Positions 9,375 through 20,407 of a DNA stretch of 64,000 nt are shown piece by piece. Position numbers and translations under genes: made by a program. The first letter of the stretch is position 1; every line of letters starts with the position of its first letter. Source of the stretch: Saccopteryx bilineata (Eukaryota; Chordata; Mammalia; Chiroptera; Emballonuridae); the NCBI RefSeq assembly GCF_036850765.1, contig NC_089492.1, positions 182,668,106 through 182,732,105 on the forward strand. Direction: 5' to 3'. The notes beneath the pieces are model-generated. The model was not told where the DNA came from, searched no databases, and saw only the letters and a list, made by a program, of their open reading frames with translations.

Positions 9375-9530
9375 TAGCCCTGGCCAGATAGCTCAGTTGG
9401 TAAAGCATCAGCCCAAAGTGCAGAGGCTGCTTATTCAATCCCTGGTCAGTGCACATGCAAGAGTAGATCAATGTTCCTATCTCTCTCTTCTCCCTCTCAC
9501 TCTCTCTAAAATCAAGACATTAAAAAATAA
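9375..9530 (+). mobile_element. tRNA-derived bat SINE (D-type)
   Basis: The head GCCCTGGCCAGATAGCTCAG with A box (TAGCTCAGTTGGTAAAGC) and B-box remnant (TTCAATCC), then CT-rich text and an A-rich tail. Short form of about 155 bp. Confidence 0.75.
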
Positions 9531-11744
9531 TAGTAACTATAGGAAATAAAAGAATCAAACACATCTGTGTGCAATGTATTTAATAAAAACTGTTTCTTGC
9601 TAGATCCCATAGCTGGGTATTTAAACTTTTTTTCCGATTTTTACTTTATAAACAATGTTAAGCAAAGCTAGGTGTGTTCACATCCTCTGACCCAGCAATC
9701 CAGGCGCATTGTCAGAATTGCCATCCTGTCAGACATTTACACTCTCCTCAGCAGGGCATGGCATCATCAGATTTTTTTTTTCATCTTTGCCAATACAATG
9801 AGTGTGAAGATAAATTCTTTCTTTGTTTACTTTAAATGACATTGATAATCAGGAAGGAGAGACATTTTTTTTCATATGATTTTAGGCCATTGATGTCCTT
9901 TTGAGGATTCCTTGTTCATACCATTTGGCCTTTTCTATTGGAGCTGTTTATAAACTCTACTTTTCTGGTTGTGTGCATGTCAAATATCTTCTCCCATGTC
10001 TAAGGTTTGTAGTTTTCAGTTTGTTTATGGTATATTTAATGTAGAAAGGGATGTTTGAAAAAATATTATGATGTAGTCAAATTTATTGATCTTTTTATTT
10101 CTGGTTTGTGCTTCTGGTGTTGTGTTCAAGAAATCTTTTCCTACCCTGAGATTATAAAAACATTCTGTTTAATGTTTTTCCAAAACTTAATCATGCTTTG
10201 TCATGTGTTAAGTCTTTAATCTATATAAATATGATTGATGTAAGGAGTCTAACTTATTTCTTCCATATGGATAACTAATTGTTCCAATGCTGTTTGCTAA
10301 AAGTTTTTATTTGCTCACTGATTTGAAATAGCATCTCTGCCATATACAATACAATGTTCCATATGTGTGTAGACCTGTTTCTAGACTCTATTCTGTCTTT
10401 CCCTGAGCTAATATCACACTTTATTATTATTTAATTAAACTGTAGTTAAGTCTTGTTATGGTGGTGGAGTGAGTGGTCCCTCATAAGCTCATCTTTCTCT
10501 TCAAATTTGTCCTGGTATTCTTGGTTCTTTTCTATACCTTATACATATTTCAGTCAACTTGTGAACCTCAAAAACCTCATTGAATTTTAACAGGAACACA
10601 TTCAACTTACAAATTGCAGAAATTTAACATTTTTTATAAATTGATTCCACAAATCCATCAATATTAGATATCTTTCCATTTATTTAGATCATCAGGAATT
10701 TTTTTAATTTCACACATAAAAGTTTTCTACATCTTTTGGTAGATCTATTCCTAATACCTTTATATTTTTATTTCTATTTTCATATATACTGTATATTTTT
10801 CAAACTATATTTTTCTAGTTAACTCATTGCCAGTGAATGAAAATTTACTTTTGTGTAGCCAGTGACCTTTCTCATTAATAGTAACAATTTGTTCTTAGGC
10901 CCTCCATTAAGACACTTTAATAGTCATAAATGATTTTAGAGGGTTTTTTCCACCCAAACATCCAAATATATGGTTTGATTTTCATTGCTGCTTTTCTTGT
11001 CTAGCAATTAAGTATTCTCAGGAACGTGGTCTATATAATTTGCTGTTGTTTAACAAGAAATGCTTTGTGGTCTAATACACAATCCTTTGTTAAATGTTTT
11101 ATGTGTTCTTGGAAAAAATGTGCTTTCTCCACACGGGTCTCTGATCAAGCTTGCTCACAGTGCTGGTCAGGTCTACATCTTTACTAGCTTTTGGTCATTT
11201 TAAATGATCAGTTACGGAAACAGATGTGTTAAAATGCCCCTATGACTATGTAATTGTCTACTTACTTTTGAAATTCCGTAAACTTTTTGGCTCATATTAC
11301 ATGATGCTATGTTTAAGGTGCCTTCAAATTATAAGTATCTCTTCTCAATGAATTGTTCTGTTTTGTCTTTATTTAATGACCTTTCCCCCCTACTATTTTA
11401 TTTACTTATTTATTTATTGCTTCAAAGACAAACGTAGCTACTCTAATTATAACCGCATCACTTTATTGGGGCCAGTATTTTGCTAGTATTTTCTACACTT
11501 TTACATTCAACTTTTCTTTTGTTCTTAAATTCTAGTTCTGTCTTTTTTTTTAAGCTGTAGTTGGATTTTTCTAATATAATACAACTGATGATCTTTCTAA
11601 TTGAGAATTCACTCTTATGTTTTTCTAAATCCTGTTATATTTTAATTCCTTTCAGTCATCTTGTTTTGTACTTTATACTTAAGCTGATTTTTCTCTGACT
11701 CTCTTTATCTCTCTTGCATTTAGTTAATATTGACCAAACTTTTT

Positions 11745-11911
11745 TTTTTCATTTTAGAGGGGGGGGAGGGAGAGAGAGAGAGAGAGAGAGAAGGGGGAGG
11801 AGCAGGAAGCATCAACTCCCATATGTGCCTTGACCAAGCAAGCCAGGGTTTTGAACCAGCAACCTCAGTGTTTCCAGGTTGACGCTTTATCCACTGTGCC
11901 ACAGGTCAGGC
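11745..11911 (-). mobile_element. tRNA-derived bat SINE, short B-type
   Basis: Minus-strand head GCCTGACCTGTGGCACAGTG, B-box region GGTTCAAAACC and CATATGGGAGTTGATGCTTC, then a GA/CT tract and poly-A. The target duplication TTGACCAAACTTTTT sits at 11730-11744 and 11912-11926. Confidence 0.9.
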
Positions 11912-12166
11912 TTGACCAAACTTTTTATATTCAATGGTGCTTTCTCTACTGGTTGAAAATCATACATAAGATTTTTCATCACACATGCTTACCTTTACAT
12001 AACTTTTAATAAGCATAGTTGATGTAATAGTCAAAAGCTAATCAATATTGCCACCTTTCTCCCAAAAATACCTGAGTGCCTGTCCTCTGCCCATCTCCTG
12101 TCCATCTTATACACCATGTGACCAGTGCCTTTGTTCCACTTTCACTTTTATTTTTACATTCTTAAG

Positions 12167-12204
12167 AGCTTTTTTCTTTTTAAGATTTTATTTATTTGTT
12201 TTAG

Positions 12205-12255
<51 letters not shown>

Positions 12256-12366
12256 GGCAAGGAGCAGGAAGCATCAACTCTCATATGTGCCTGGATCAGA
12301 GGTTTCAAACCGGTGACCTCAGCGTTCCAGGTCAATGCTTTAAACACTGTGCCACCACAGGTCAGG
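12167..12366 (-). mobile_element. tRNA-derived bat SINE, short B-type
   Basis: Same structure as the copy at 11745: minus-strand head GCCTGACCTGTGGTGGCACA, GAGTTGATGCTTCC, then a (CT)n tail block (plus strand GA at 12207-12250) and an A-rich end. Confidence 0.85.
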
Positions 12367-13142
12367 CCACCTTGATCTTTTTTCTTCCCAATTAGCCTTT
12401 TACTATATATTAAATATTTGTTCAACTGTATCTAATATCATACATCTCACTGCTTCTTTTTAGGGTTGTTTATTTTCTGAAGTACATTCTTGATTAATTC
12501 TTTCAGCAAAGATCTGTTAGTGGTAAATGCTCTTCATTTTCATTTTTCTGAAAATGGTTTTTTTGGCCTATATTTTTAAATAATAGTTCAGTTATAATGT
12601 AAGTTGATGGTTATTTTTTCTTAGGACTTAAAATATATTATTTCACTATCTTCTGGCTTCTGTTGTTGCTGTTGCAAACTTCTGGGCAATCCAATACTAA
12701 TTCCTTTAAAGGCAATAGGTCTTTAATTACAAGTGTTTCTAAGATCTTGCCTTTCTACTTGGTGTTGTTTTAGCTATATTATGTTGTGTCTAGTAAAGAA
12801 TTTTGTATTACTTGCTAAGGTTTGTATCTTTTATTAATGCTAGAAAATTCTCACTTATTCTCTTGAAATATGGCTTTACTTCCATTATTCTCTGTTGTTT
12901 TCTTCTGCTACACCTGGTAGTTGTGTGCTGGATCCTCCAATTTTACACTCCATGTCAGTAAGTGCCTCCTCCGCTTATCTCTCTTCATTTCTGTGTGCAG
13001 GACCCCGAATATTCCTCAGATTTATGTTTCCATCCACTAGTTATTTATTCAATGACACACAGTCTTCAGTGTAACAAATTAAGTGTTCAATTATAATTTT
13101 TATTAATTTCTACACTTATATTTGATTTCTTCTTTCTTTCCT

Positions 13143-13264
13143 TTTTTTTTTTTTTTTTTTTTTTAGAGAGAGGCGGGGAGAGAGAGACAGGAACATCGAG
13201 CTGCTCCTGTATGTGCCCTGGCCAGGGAATTAAACCAGTAACCTCCACACCAGGACAACGCTTG
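13143..13264 (-). mobile_element. SINE fragment, bat tRNA type
   Basis: A T-rich start (13143-13164), GAGAGAGGCGGGG and GGCCAGGGAATTAAACC mark an antisense, head-truncated SINE related to the A and D types. No clear target duplication. Confidence 0.6.
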
Positions 13265-13410
13265 ATTTATTATTGAACTCAGTCTGGTCTTTTTTGATGA
13301 TGTTTTATATTTTTATCATGTCCTTTATTATTTCTTTTATGACTTTTATCACTTTAAAAGTCTATATGTTATAAACTACCTGATAATTCAATTATCTGAA
13401 GTTCTTGGGG

Positions 13411-13602
13411 CCTTTTTTTTTATTTATTCATTTTAGAGGGGAGAGAGAGAAAGAGAGAGAAAGAAAGAGAGAGAAGGGGGGGGGGAGCAGGAAGCTTCAA
13501 CTCCCATATGTGCCTTGACCGGGCAAGCCTAGGGTTTTGAACCAGCGACCTCAGTGTTCCAGGTCAACGCTTTTATCCACTGCGTCACCACAGGTCCGGC
13601 AC
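13411..13602 (-). mobile_element. tRNA-derived bat SINE, short B-type
   Basis: Complete minus-strand copy (head GCCGGACCTGTGGTGACGCAG) with the duplication AGTTCTTGGGG at 13400-13410 and 13603-13613. Confidence 0.9.
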
Positions 13603-13663
13603 AGTTCTTGGGGTCTTAATATTGATTTTTGTTTTGTTTGCTAACTCTTGCTTTTTATGGATT

Positions 13664-13973
13664 TTTTTTTTTTTTTTTTACAGAGATGGAGAAACAGGGA
13701 GGGAGAGAGACGAGAAGCATCAGTTCTTCATTGTGGCTCTTTAGTTGTTCATTGATAGCTTTCTCATATGTGCCTTGACCAGGGGGCTACAGCAGAGCAA
13801 GTGACCCTTGCTCAAGCCAGTGACCTTGGGCTCATGCCAGCGACCATGATCTATGATCTCGCGCTCAAGCCGGATGAGCCTGTGCTCAAGCCAGCAACCT
13901 CTCAAGGTTTCAAACCTGGGTCCTCTATGTCCCAGTCTGGAGCTCTATCCACTGCAACACTGCCTAGTCAGGC
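13664..13973 (-). mobile_element. tRNA-derived bat SINE, long C-type
   Basis: Minus-strand head CCTGACTAGGCAGTGTTGCAG, a body with several near-repeats of GCTCAAGCCAGCGACC (as read on the plus strand), then CACATATGAGAAAGC and a poly-A. The duplication TATGGATT flanks it (13656-13663, 13974-13981). The 90-codon frame at 13768 is SINE sequence. Confidence 0.85.
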
Positions 13974-14548
13974 TATGGATTGTTTTTTGTGTTTTGTAAT
14001 TTTTTATTGTAAATTAATATTTAGTTGGGACTTCACATAAGGGAATCCTGGGGAGGGGTCTGGCTTCTAAGAGTGTTTATGTTTGTTTCACAAGGTACCG
14101 TACAGGTATTACCAGTCTGTGACAGCATTTTATATTAATCTGTTGGTAGGGTATGTCCTAGACCACTCAAGTAATTTAAAGTTAACCATATCCATGTGAA
14201 AGCACCTCTGTGACTACACTGGGGAACAACATTTTTGTTGCATCCACAAAAACACTTGTTCTTACCTAATTCAAGTGTGCTGATCTCAAATCTGACATTA
14301 GTTTTTCTCTGTAAGCTACAGCTTTTCTTGCAACTCAAGATTTTAGGTTTTCATCATATTGTAAAATTTTCAACGTTTAGTTTAACATAATGAAGTAGAA
14401 TGTCTTCTTGGGCATCATCTTTGTGAAAATATAATAATTTATATAAAGCAGTAAATACACTAATACACTGAAAGATATGATTGCATGAGGATTTGTCTAC
14501 AATTTCGAAATAGAACATATTAAAACACTTATTTTAATCATAAAATTT

Positions 14549-14879
14549 GCCTGATCAGGCAGTGGCATAGTGGATAGAGCATTGGACTGGGATGCGGAGG
14601 ACCCAGGTTCAAGACCCTGAGGTCGCCAGTTTGAGCGCAGGCTCAGCTGATTTGAGCAAAGCTCACCAGCTTGGACCCAAGATCACTAGCTCGAGCAAGG
14701 GGTTACTTGGTCTGTCAAGGCACATATGAGAAAGCAATCAATGAACAACTAAGGTGTCGCAATAAAAAACTAATGATTGATGCTTCTCATCTCTCTGTGT
14801 TCCTGTCTGTCTATCTCTATCTATCCCTCTCTCTGACCCTCTGTCCATGTAAAAAATTAAAATTAAAATTAAAAAAACT
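14549..14879 (+). mobile_element. tRNA-derived bat SINE, long C-type, inside the DNA transposon
   Basis: The head GCCTGATCAGGCAGTGGC, A box (AGTGGATAGAGC), B box (GGTTCAAGACC), repeated GAGGTCGCCAG-like blocks, GGCACATATGAGAAAGC, a CT-rich zone and an AAATTAAAATT tail. The target duplication ATAAAATTT is at 14540-14548 and 14880-14888. It inserted after the Chapaev-like element and so dates that element as older. Confidence 0.92.
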
Positions 14880-14883
14880 ATAA

Positions 14884-16222
14884 AATTTCTGCAAAACATT
14901 TCAATTCTATTCATGCAAAAATTTGCGTTTGTAGCTCTTGCATTTGTGTACTTGTTGAGGACAATCTCGTTTGATGCTCCAGCAGTAGTCTGCTCGTCAC
15001 TAACAGCTCCAAGATTTTCGAGAAACTTATCAAGGTGACTGTTCAAGAAGTGAATCTTAACGCTCATGTTACATCCAATGTCGCGGAAAGCCAACAGCAT
15101 CATTTGAACCAGAAGTTCATAATCCTCTGCTTTTTTGTTGCCAAGGAAGTTCTTTGTAACTGCCACAAAAGACTGCCATGCTGCTTTCTCCTCCTTATTC
15201 ATCTTCCTGGCAAATTCTTCGTCACGTATGAGGGTTCTAATCTGAGGTCCATCGAATATACCTGCTTTCATCTTCTCGAAAGACAAGGCAGGAAAAGCAG
15301 AAATAATATGTTGAAAGCATTCACATTCTCTATTCAAAGCCTGAGCAAACTGCTTCATTAAGCCAAGTTTGATGTGAAGTGTGGGAAAAAATGATCCTGT
15401 CTCGATTAACTACAGGTTCATTCACAATATTTTACATCCCTACTTCCAGAGCTTCACATTTTGGCCATTCCTTCTGTGTCCAGCATTTCTCCTGACCTCG
15501 GCTGTCCCACAAACACAGAAAGCAAGGATACTTTGTGAAACCTCTCTGTTGTCCTAGCAGGAAATTTACCATTTTGAGATCCACACAAATGATCCAATTA
15601 TGCTCCTCATGCTTTACAAAATTGAGGACAATTTTTATGTCATTCTTACTAAGTCATTCAATTCAGGTTGGCTAAACTGCTGAGGGGTTAATGACTGCTT
15701 GGCATCAGAAGACCCTTCAGAGTCTAGAACCATTTCCTCATGCATCTTATCAAAATACACTTGATCACCATGTTCACTTTCTTCATCCTTAGAAGAAATA
15801 AAAACATTGAAGACTGGAACCGGGAGTGTCTCAGAGTGTGGGATAGGTCGTATTGCTGAAGGAATGTTAGGATATGGGATCATATGCCGTTTTTTCTTGC
15901 CGATGCCCTTTGTGTGGATCAGACAGAAATAACAGTCACTGCTGTGGTCCTTAGGTTCACGCCAAACTATGGGAATACCAAAAGGCATTCCTTTGCATTT
16001 TCCTTTTGTACAGTCACAAAGCATTTTCTCACAATTATGACACACAATATGAGGAGCCCAATTCCTGTCTTGATCACCAAGGGGAACTTGAAAATAGGCA
16101 ATATATGCATGTGTCACAAATGATGAAATATTGCACCTTTGACATTGAAGTGTGTAACAGCCATATATATAACAGAAGGTGTCAGGACTATTCTTAAATT
16201 TACGCCTACTTGAAGAAGCCAT
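14884..16222 (-). pseudogene. Relic transposase of the Chapaev3-like element
   Basis: Minus strand, in pieces. Piece 1 (16222-15635, 195 codons) starts MASSSRRKFKNSP and is rich in cysteine pairs (HIVCHNCEKML, SSDCYFCL), a likely zinc-binding N-terminus. It then jumps, by an apparent internal deletion and frame change near 15620-15640, to a second piece with NWIICVDLKMVNFLLGQQRG and YPCFLC, where the Asp of CVDLK is a candidate catalytic residue. This piece has a stop near 15440 and a frame shift near 15370. Piece 3 (15358-14884) holds GIFDGPQIRTLIRDEEF, KAAWQSF and AFRDIGCNMSVKIHFLNSHL, ends past AVSDEQ in text that does not continue as expected, and then hits the SINE. The enzyme would cut and paste DNA in the nucleus; this copy cannot be functional. 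Confidence 0.75.
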
Positions 16223-16546
16223 GATTCAATCTTAAAACAAAATAAGAGGGTGTTTTTATCAGATAATAATTTTTTGCATTTAAAAACAACTACAATTATG
16301 TAAAAGTGATGTTTGTGAAACATTAATTCCCCTGTGGTTATGTTCAATCCAAGAGTTGTTGCCCTTTAACTCCAATTTAAAAACCAATGCATGCCATTAA
16401 CTATAACAAAAAAATTAAAATTGCATAAAAACTAGAGCATACACCAAAAAACGGATTACAGATTTGGAATCAGCAATGCAGAAATATCTAGAAACAGTTC
16501 TAAAACCTCATGCAACAGAAAATTAAAAAGAAATTGTTCCCCAGTG

Positions 16547-18510
16547 TTACGAGTGTTAAGGGAAAGCTTTTTTTTTTTTTTTTTCAAACAGGGTTTCTTG
16601 TCATCTCACTGTGTGAAAAGCAATTTGTTTGTAGTTCATCCTTACATGGGAAAGAAGTTCTCAGTCCCAGCTATCTATTCTCCTGCTGTTCATTAAAGCC
16701 TGAGAGCCCTGATTCCCCGAGGGATCCCCAGGCCTGCACAACTGCTCTTCCCATTGAACCCCTCCAGTTCCCCTGCCAGCAGCCTCAGGGTCATCTGTTC
16801 ATGAAGGTTTATAGCTGTCTTCACTGTTACCCCCCACATTGCCCTTACTTCCTCTCTTACAGACACAGGTAGACATTAGCTAGACTTTATTCATTATTTC
16901 TAGAAATTTGCAAAAGGCATTTTTTTGTATTGCACAGAAAGCCATAGTGCTGAAAATGAAAGTATCCAACCTGTTATTTAATTGCCTAAAAAATGTGACT
17001 TCACAGCAACTCCCTCTTAACCTACTGAAATATCCAGGTGTGTTTCCACATTTATCGTATTTTTTCTTGTCTTTAATATGACCCCTCATCCTGAGGTATG
17101 AACATATTTCTGAGAACGCCATTCCTTAGGAAACATTCTCAAGTTAACAACAGGCTACATTACAGTTAACAAAATAATAATAATAACTACACAGCATGAA
17201 TCTGAAGTGACAGTGACTGTAGAAAAGCCACAGCTCCACACACTGACTTGGGTCTTTCTTAACAAGTGGGAGAAGCTAGGATGATAGGCACTTTCCCTGG
17301 CAAGGCAAAGTGAATACAAAGGGAGTGCTTGCTGTCTTTCTGAAACCACTTGCTGTCACCTCTTGTCTTTCTACCATTACTTTAAAAAGAGGAAACCGTT
17401 AAAGCATTAGAAAACATTGTGGTTTACCTGCTCTCACTGCTGCTGGCAGGCACTCATTAACCTTGGGCGTAAAATGGCTAGATGGTGCCATCAACACTTC
17501 TGCTGATTCTCAACCCTCCCTCCTTATTATTACTTACGTCAGGGCTGTGGCTTTGTTGGTTTGTTTCTCTCAGAGGGTGTGCTAGTAGAGCACGTCATAA
17601 CATTTGGAACTCAGACATTTGGGAAACTGGTCAGAGTCTGTAGGCCAGGGAAAGAGACAGCTCTTCTAATATCACAGTATGTGACATTAGTCTCCTCACT
17701 GAGCTCTCTCAGGGCTGAGGCGTTAGGATGGACAGGGAGGGGAGGGAGTTTTAGTTCACTGTTCAGTATTTGCTAAGCAGCATGTAGGTTGTACATAGGA
17801 ACACTGTTCTTAATATGTCTACATGGGACATTATTTCTCGAAATGAAACTTGCTTTGTCTCTTGATTCTACACAATTTCTCTCCTGAAAGTGGGGGGAGG
17901 GATGTGGGTTATAGGGGTGGAGGGCAATTCAACAGGAAAAAGGGAGTTAGTGAGGAAAGCATTCTGGTAAGGCAGAGATCAGACAAGGTGAAGAAGAAAA
18001 TGAGAGTAAGACATGCCCTTTAAGCAAAAGTCCCAGAGGAGGGGCTGGTGAACACATTTTGATACTGTCTTTAGACACCGAAATGATGCTGAGCATGTCA
18101 CGAATAGGCGAAAGACACTTGTGGTTGATTAGAACCACGAGTTCAACTAGTGGTTCTGTCACTGGATGACGGGAAGCAGACCCATGGTCACTGTCCTGTG
18201 CACCTCCCATTTCTCTCCCCTGTTTTTTGCCTCTTGGGTTGACTGACCTGACAGATGAGGAAGTCATGCTCCCCTTTGCCCAAGGGTGCCTTCTGGACCT
18301 CATCCTCAGAGGAGGGTTTTTGGAAGAAAAGGATGCCCTTGAACTAATCCTGACAACAAATCTACCACAGCTGCACCAGTTGTTGAGTGTGTCAAGAGTC
18401 AAACTTTGTGATCAGCACCTTCTGATTTCTAGCCCCCAGAACAGACCTTTGTGGAAAGCCCTTACCAGCTGGCCATGAGTCTTAGGCTCCCACACCCACA
18501 CCCTTTCCTC
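16547..18510. other. Intergenic, nothing recognised
   Basis: Mixed-composition unique-looking sequence with a T run at 16569-16584. Short frames (16510-16872, 17947-18402) have no recognisable domain and lie on conflicting strands. No repeat family identified with confidence. Confidence 0.35.
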
Positions 18511-18525
18511 AAAACCAGAGGATCT

Positions 18526-19489
18526 GGTGTTGAGATTTACAAGTTCTTTATAAATTTTGGTTATTAACCCCTTACCAAATATATTGTCAAATATGTTCTC
18601 CCATTGTGTAGTTTGTCTTTTTATTCTGCTCTTATTGTCTTTAGCTGTGCAAAAGCTTTTTAGTTTGATATAATCCCATTTGTTTATCCTGTCTTTTATT
18701 TCACTTGCCCATGGTGACAGCAAATATATTGCTGCGAGAGATGTCAGATCCTATGTTTTCTTCTAAGATGCTTATGGTTTCATGGCTTACATTTAAGTCT
18801 TTTATCCATTTTGAGTTTATTTTTGTGAATGGTATAAGTTGGTGGTCTAGTTTCATTTTTTTGCAGGTAGCTGTCCAATTTTCCCAACACCATTTATTAA
18901 AGAAGCTGTCTTTACTCTATTTTATGCCCTTACCTCCTTTGTCAAATATCAGTTGTCCATAGAACTGTGGGTTTATTTCCGGGTTCTCTGTTCTGTTCCA
19001 TTGATCTATATGCCTGTTCACAATAGCGAAGATCTGGAAACAGCTCAAGTGTCCATCAGAGGACGAGTGGATTAAAAAGCTTTGGTACATATATACTATG
19101 GAATACTATTCAGCCATAAGAAATGATGACATCGGATCATTTACAATAATATGGATGGAACTTGATAACATTATATGGAGTGAAATAAGTAAATCAGAAA
19201 AAACTAAGAACTATATGAATCCATACATAGATGGGACATAAAAATGAGACTCAGAGACATGGACAAGAATGTGATGGTGGAGGGGGGAAGGAGAGAGAGG
19301 GAGTGGGGGAAGGGGAGGGGCACAAAGAAAAATAGATAGAAGGTGAAAGAAGACAATTTGACTTTGGGTGAGGGGTATGCAACATAATTAGATGTCAAAA
19401 TCTGGAGATGTTTTCTCTGAACATATGTACCCTGATTTATCAATGTCACTGCATTAAAATTAATAATAAAAAAAGGTGGATATTAAAAA
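18526..19489 (+). mobile_element. 5'-inverted L1 (twin-priming insertion)
   Basis: 18526 to about 19018 is L1 ORF2 text on the minus strand (same text as 34868-35373). At about 19018 it flips, and 19019-19489 is the L1 3' end on the plus strand (GTGTCCATCAGAGGACGAGT, then ATTCAGCCATAAGAAATGA, the G-rich purine tract, and poly-A). The imperfect target duplication AAAACCAGAGGATCT (18511-18525) and AAAAACAGAAGATCT (19490-19504) brackets the whole. About 400 bp of L1 is missing at the inversion junction. Confidence 0.9.
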
Positions 19490-19504
19490 AAAAACAGAAG
19501 ATCT

Positions 19505-20129
19505 TTGCCTGCACCCTGCCCACCACTCATGCTTCTCCCAGCACCAGCACCCACACACCCAGGGGCTTTGAGAACCACAGACCAATTGAGAGGGAAGCCC
19601 AAAACATATGTAAATTATGTTTTTTAATAAAATTTCCCCAGTAGGTTTTTCCCTTTGGGCTACTTATTAGTTGCCCTGTACTTTCCAGTTATGTGCTCAT
19701 TCATTCATTTAATGAACAAAATAAATAGAAATAACTCTTATTCCTATATACTTGCTTCCCTCACCCCCTGTGAGGAGTGAGTAGCATTTGGAGTCATAGA
19801 TCATCTTTTCTGAGGGAGGAGAGAGGCAGGTAAAATGATTGTCATGTTGACTGTGAAGAAGACACCTCACAACCTAAGCAAGTTGCACAAAAACAGAGAG
19901 AAATTGGCCTTTGATTTCATTTGAGGAACTTTGGAGAAAAGCCCTCACCTGTATTCCTCACAGGCACACCCCAGTCCTCCGAGGATCATGTGAAGAAAAC
20001 CTTCCATAAGATGAATTCCTTATGTTATGGCTTCATCCTTGTCAGAGTGCCCTGTTCACAGGCTGTGCCTGTGTCCTTGGTTTTGCTCATCCGTCCCTCT
20101 AGAAACTTCTTACCCTGAATTGTAGCCCA
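19505..20129. other. Intergenic, nothing recognised
   Basis: Unique-looking sequence; short frames only, none with a recognisable domain. Confidence 0.35.
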
Positions 20130-20407
20130 TCTTCCTCTTTCATTTCATCCAAGGCTATTGTTCAAACATCCTTTTTCTAGTCTTTTTTAACTATCCCATA
20201 TAAAAGAGCTAACCACGACCACTGACTTGACTTGCTTTATTTTTCTCCACAGTACTTCCCACAATCTGACACTATCTCACATATTCGTTTGCTTTTCATA
20301 TCCTGTTTCCTCCACTATACTTTAAGTTGTGTCTGACTCACTTTAGTCTCAGGTCCTAGAATAGTTTCAGGCATATAGTAGGTACTCAGGAAATGTTTGC
20401 TGACAAG
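20130..20407 (+). mobile_element. L2 LINE 3' fragment
   Basis: L2 3' landmarks in order: TCTTTCATTTCATCCAAGGC, CTACTATACTTTAAG-like text before TCTCAGGTCCTAGAATAG, and CAGGCATATAGTAGGTACTC followed by AGGAAATGTTTGCTG. Confidence 0.7.

Larger units (their letters stand above)
8500..14120 (-). mobile_element. Old antisense L1 (L1M-type), SINE-riddled
   Basis: Read on the minus strand, recognisable pieces of an ancient L1 run from the 3' end toward the 5' end. 8560-8990 carries the TGGTGGCTGCATATATTCCAT and GGTCAAAGGAATTTT type 3' ORF2 text. About 9900-10800 matches reverse-transcriptase-domain antisense text. 11000-11200 matches endonuclease-domain antisense text (TGTGGTCTAATACACAATCC). 12480-13040 resembles ORF1 antisense. 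Every frame is shattered by stops and indels. At least seven younger SINEs sit in or beside it. Boundaries are approximate, and more than one old L1 insertion may be merged. Confidence 0.6.
14217..16546 (-). mobile_element. Chapaev3-like (CMC) DNA transposon, defective
   Basis: Perfect 13-bp inverted termini, CACTGGGGAACAA at 14217-14229 and TTGTTCCCCAGTG at 16534-16546, enclose a relic transposase on the minus strand. The flanking triplets are CTA and TTA, compatible with a diverged 3-bp TWA-type target duplication. CACTG ends, a short duplication and a cysteine-rich N-terminus followed by a DDE-type core point to the CACTA/Mirage/Chapaev group, most likely Chapaev3. The element is about 2.0 kb once the SINE at 14549-14879 is removed. 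Chapaev elements are known to have jumped between distant animals, mammals included. Alternative: another CMC lineage. Family call is from memory. Confidence 0.7.

Noticed and set aside
14738..14883. C-terminal extension of the 206-codon frame at 14738-15358
   Set aside because: The last 50 or so codons run through the antisense of the inserted SINE; only the part above about 14884 belongs to the transposase relic.
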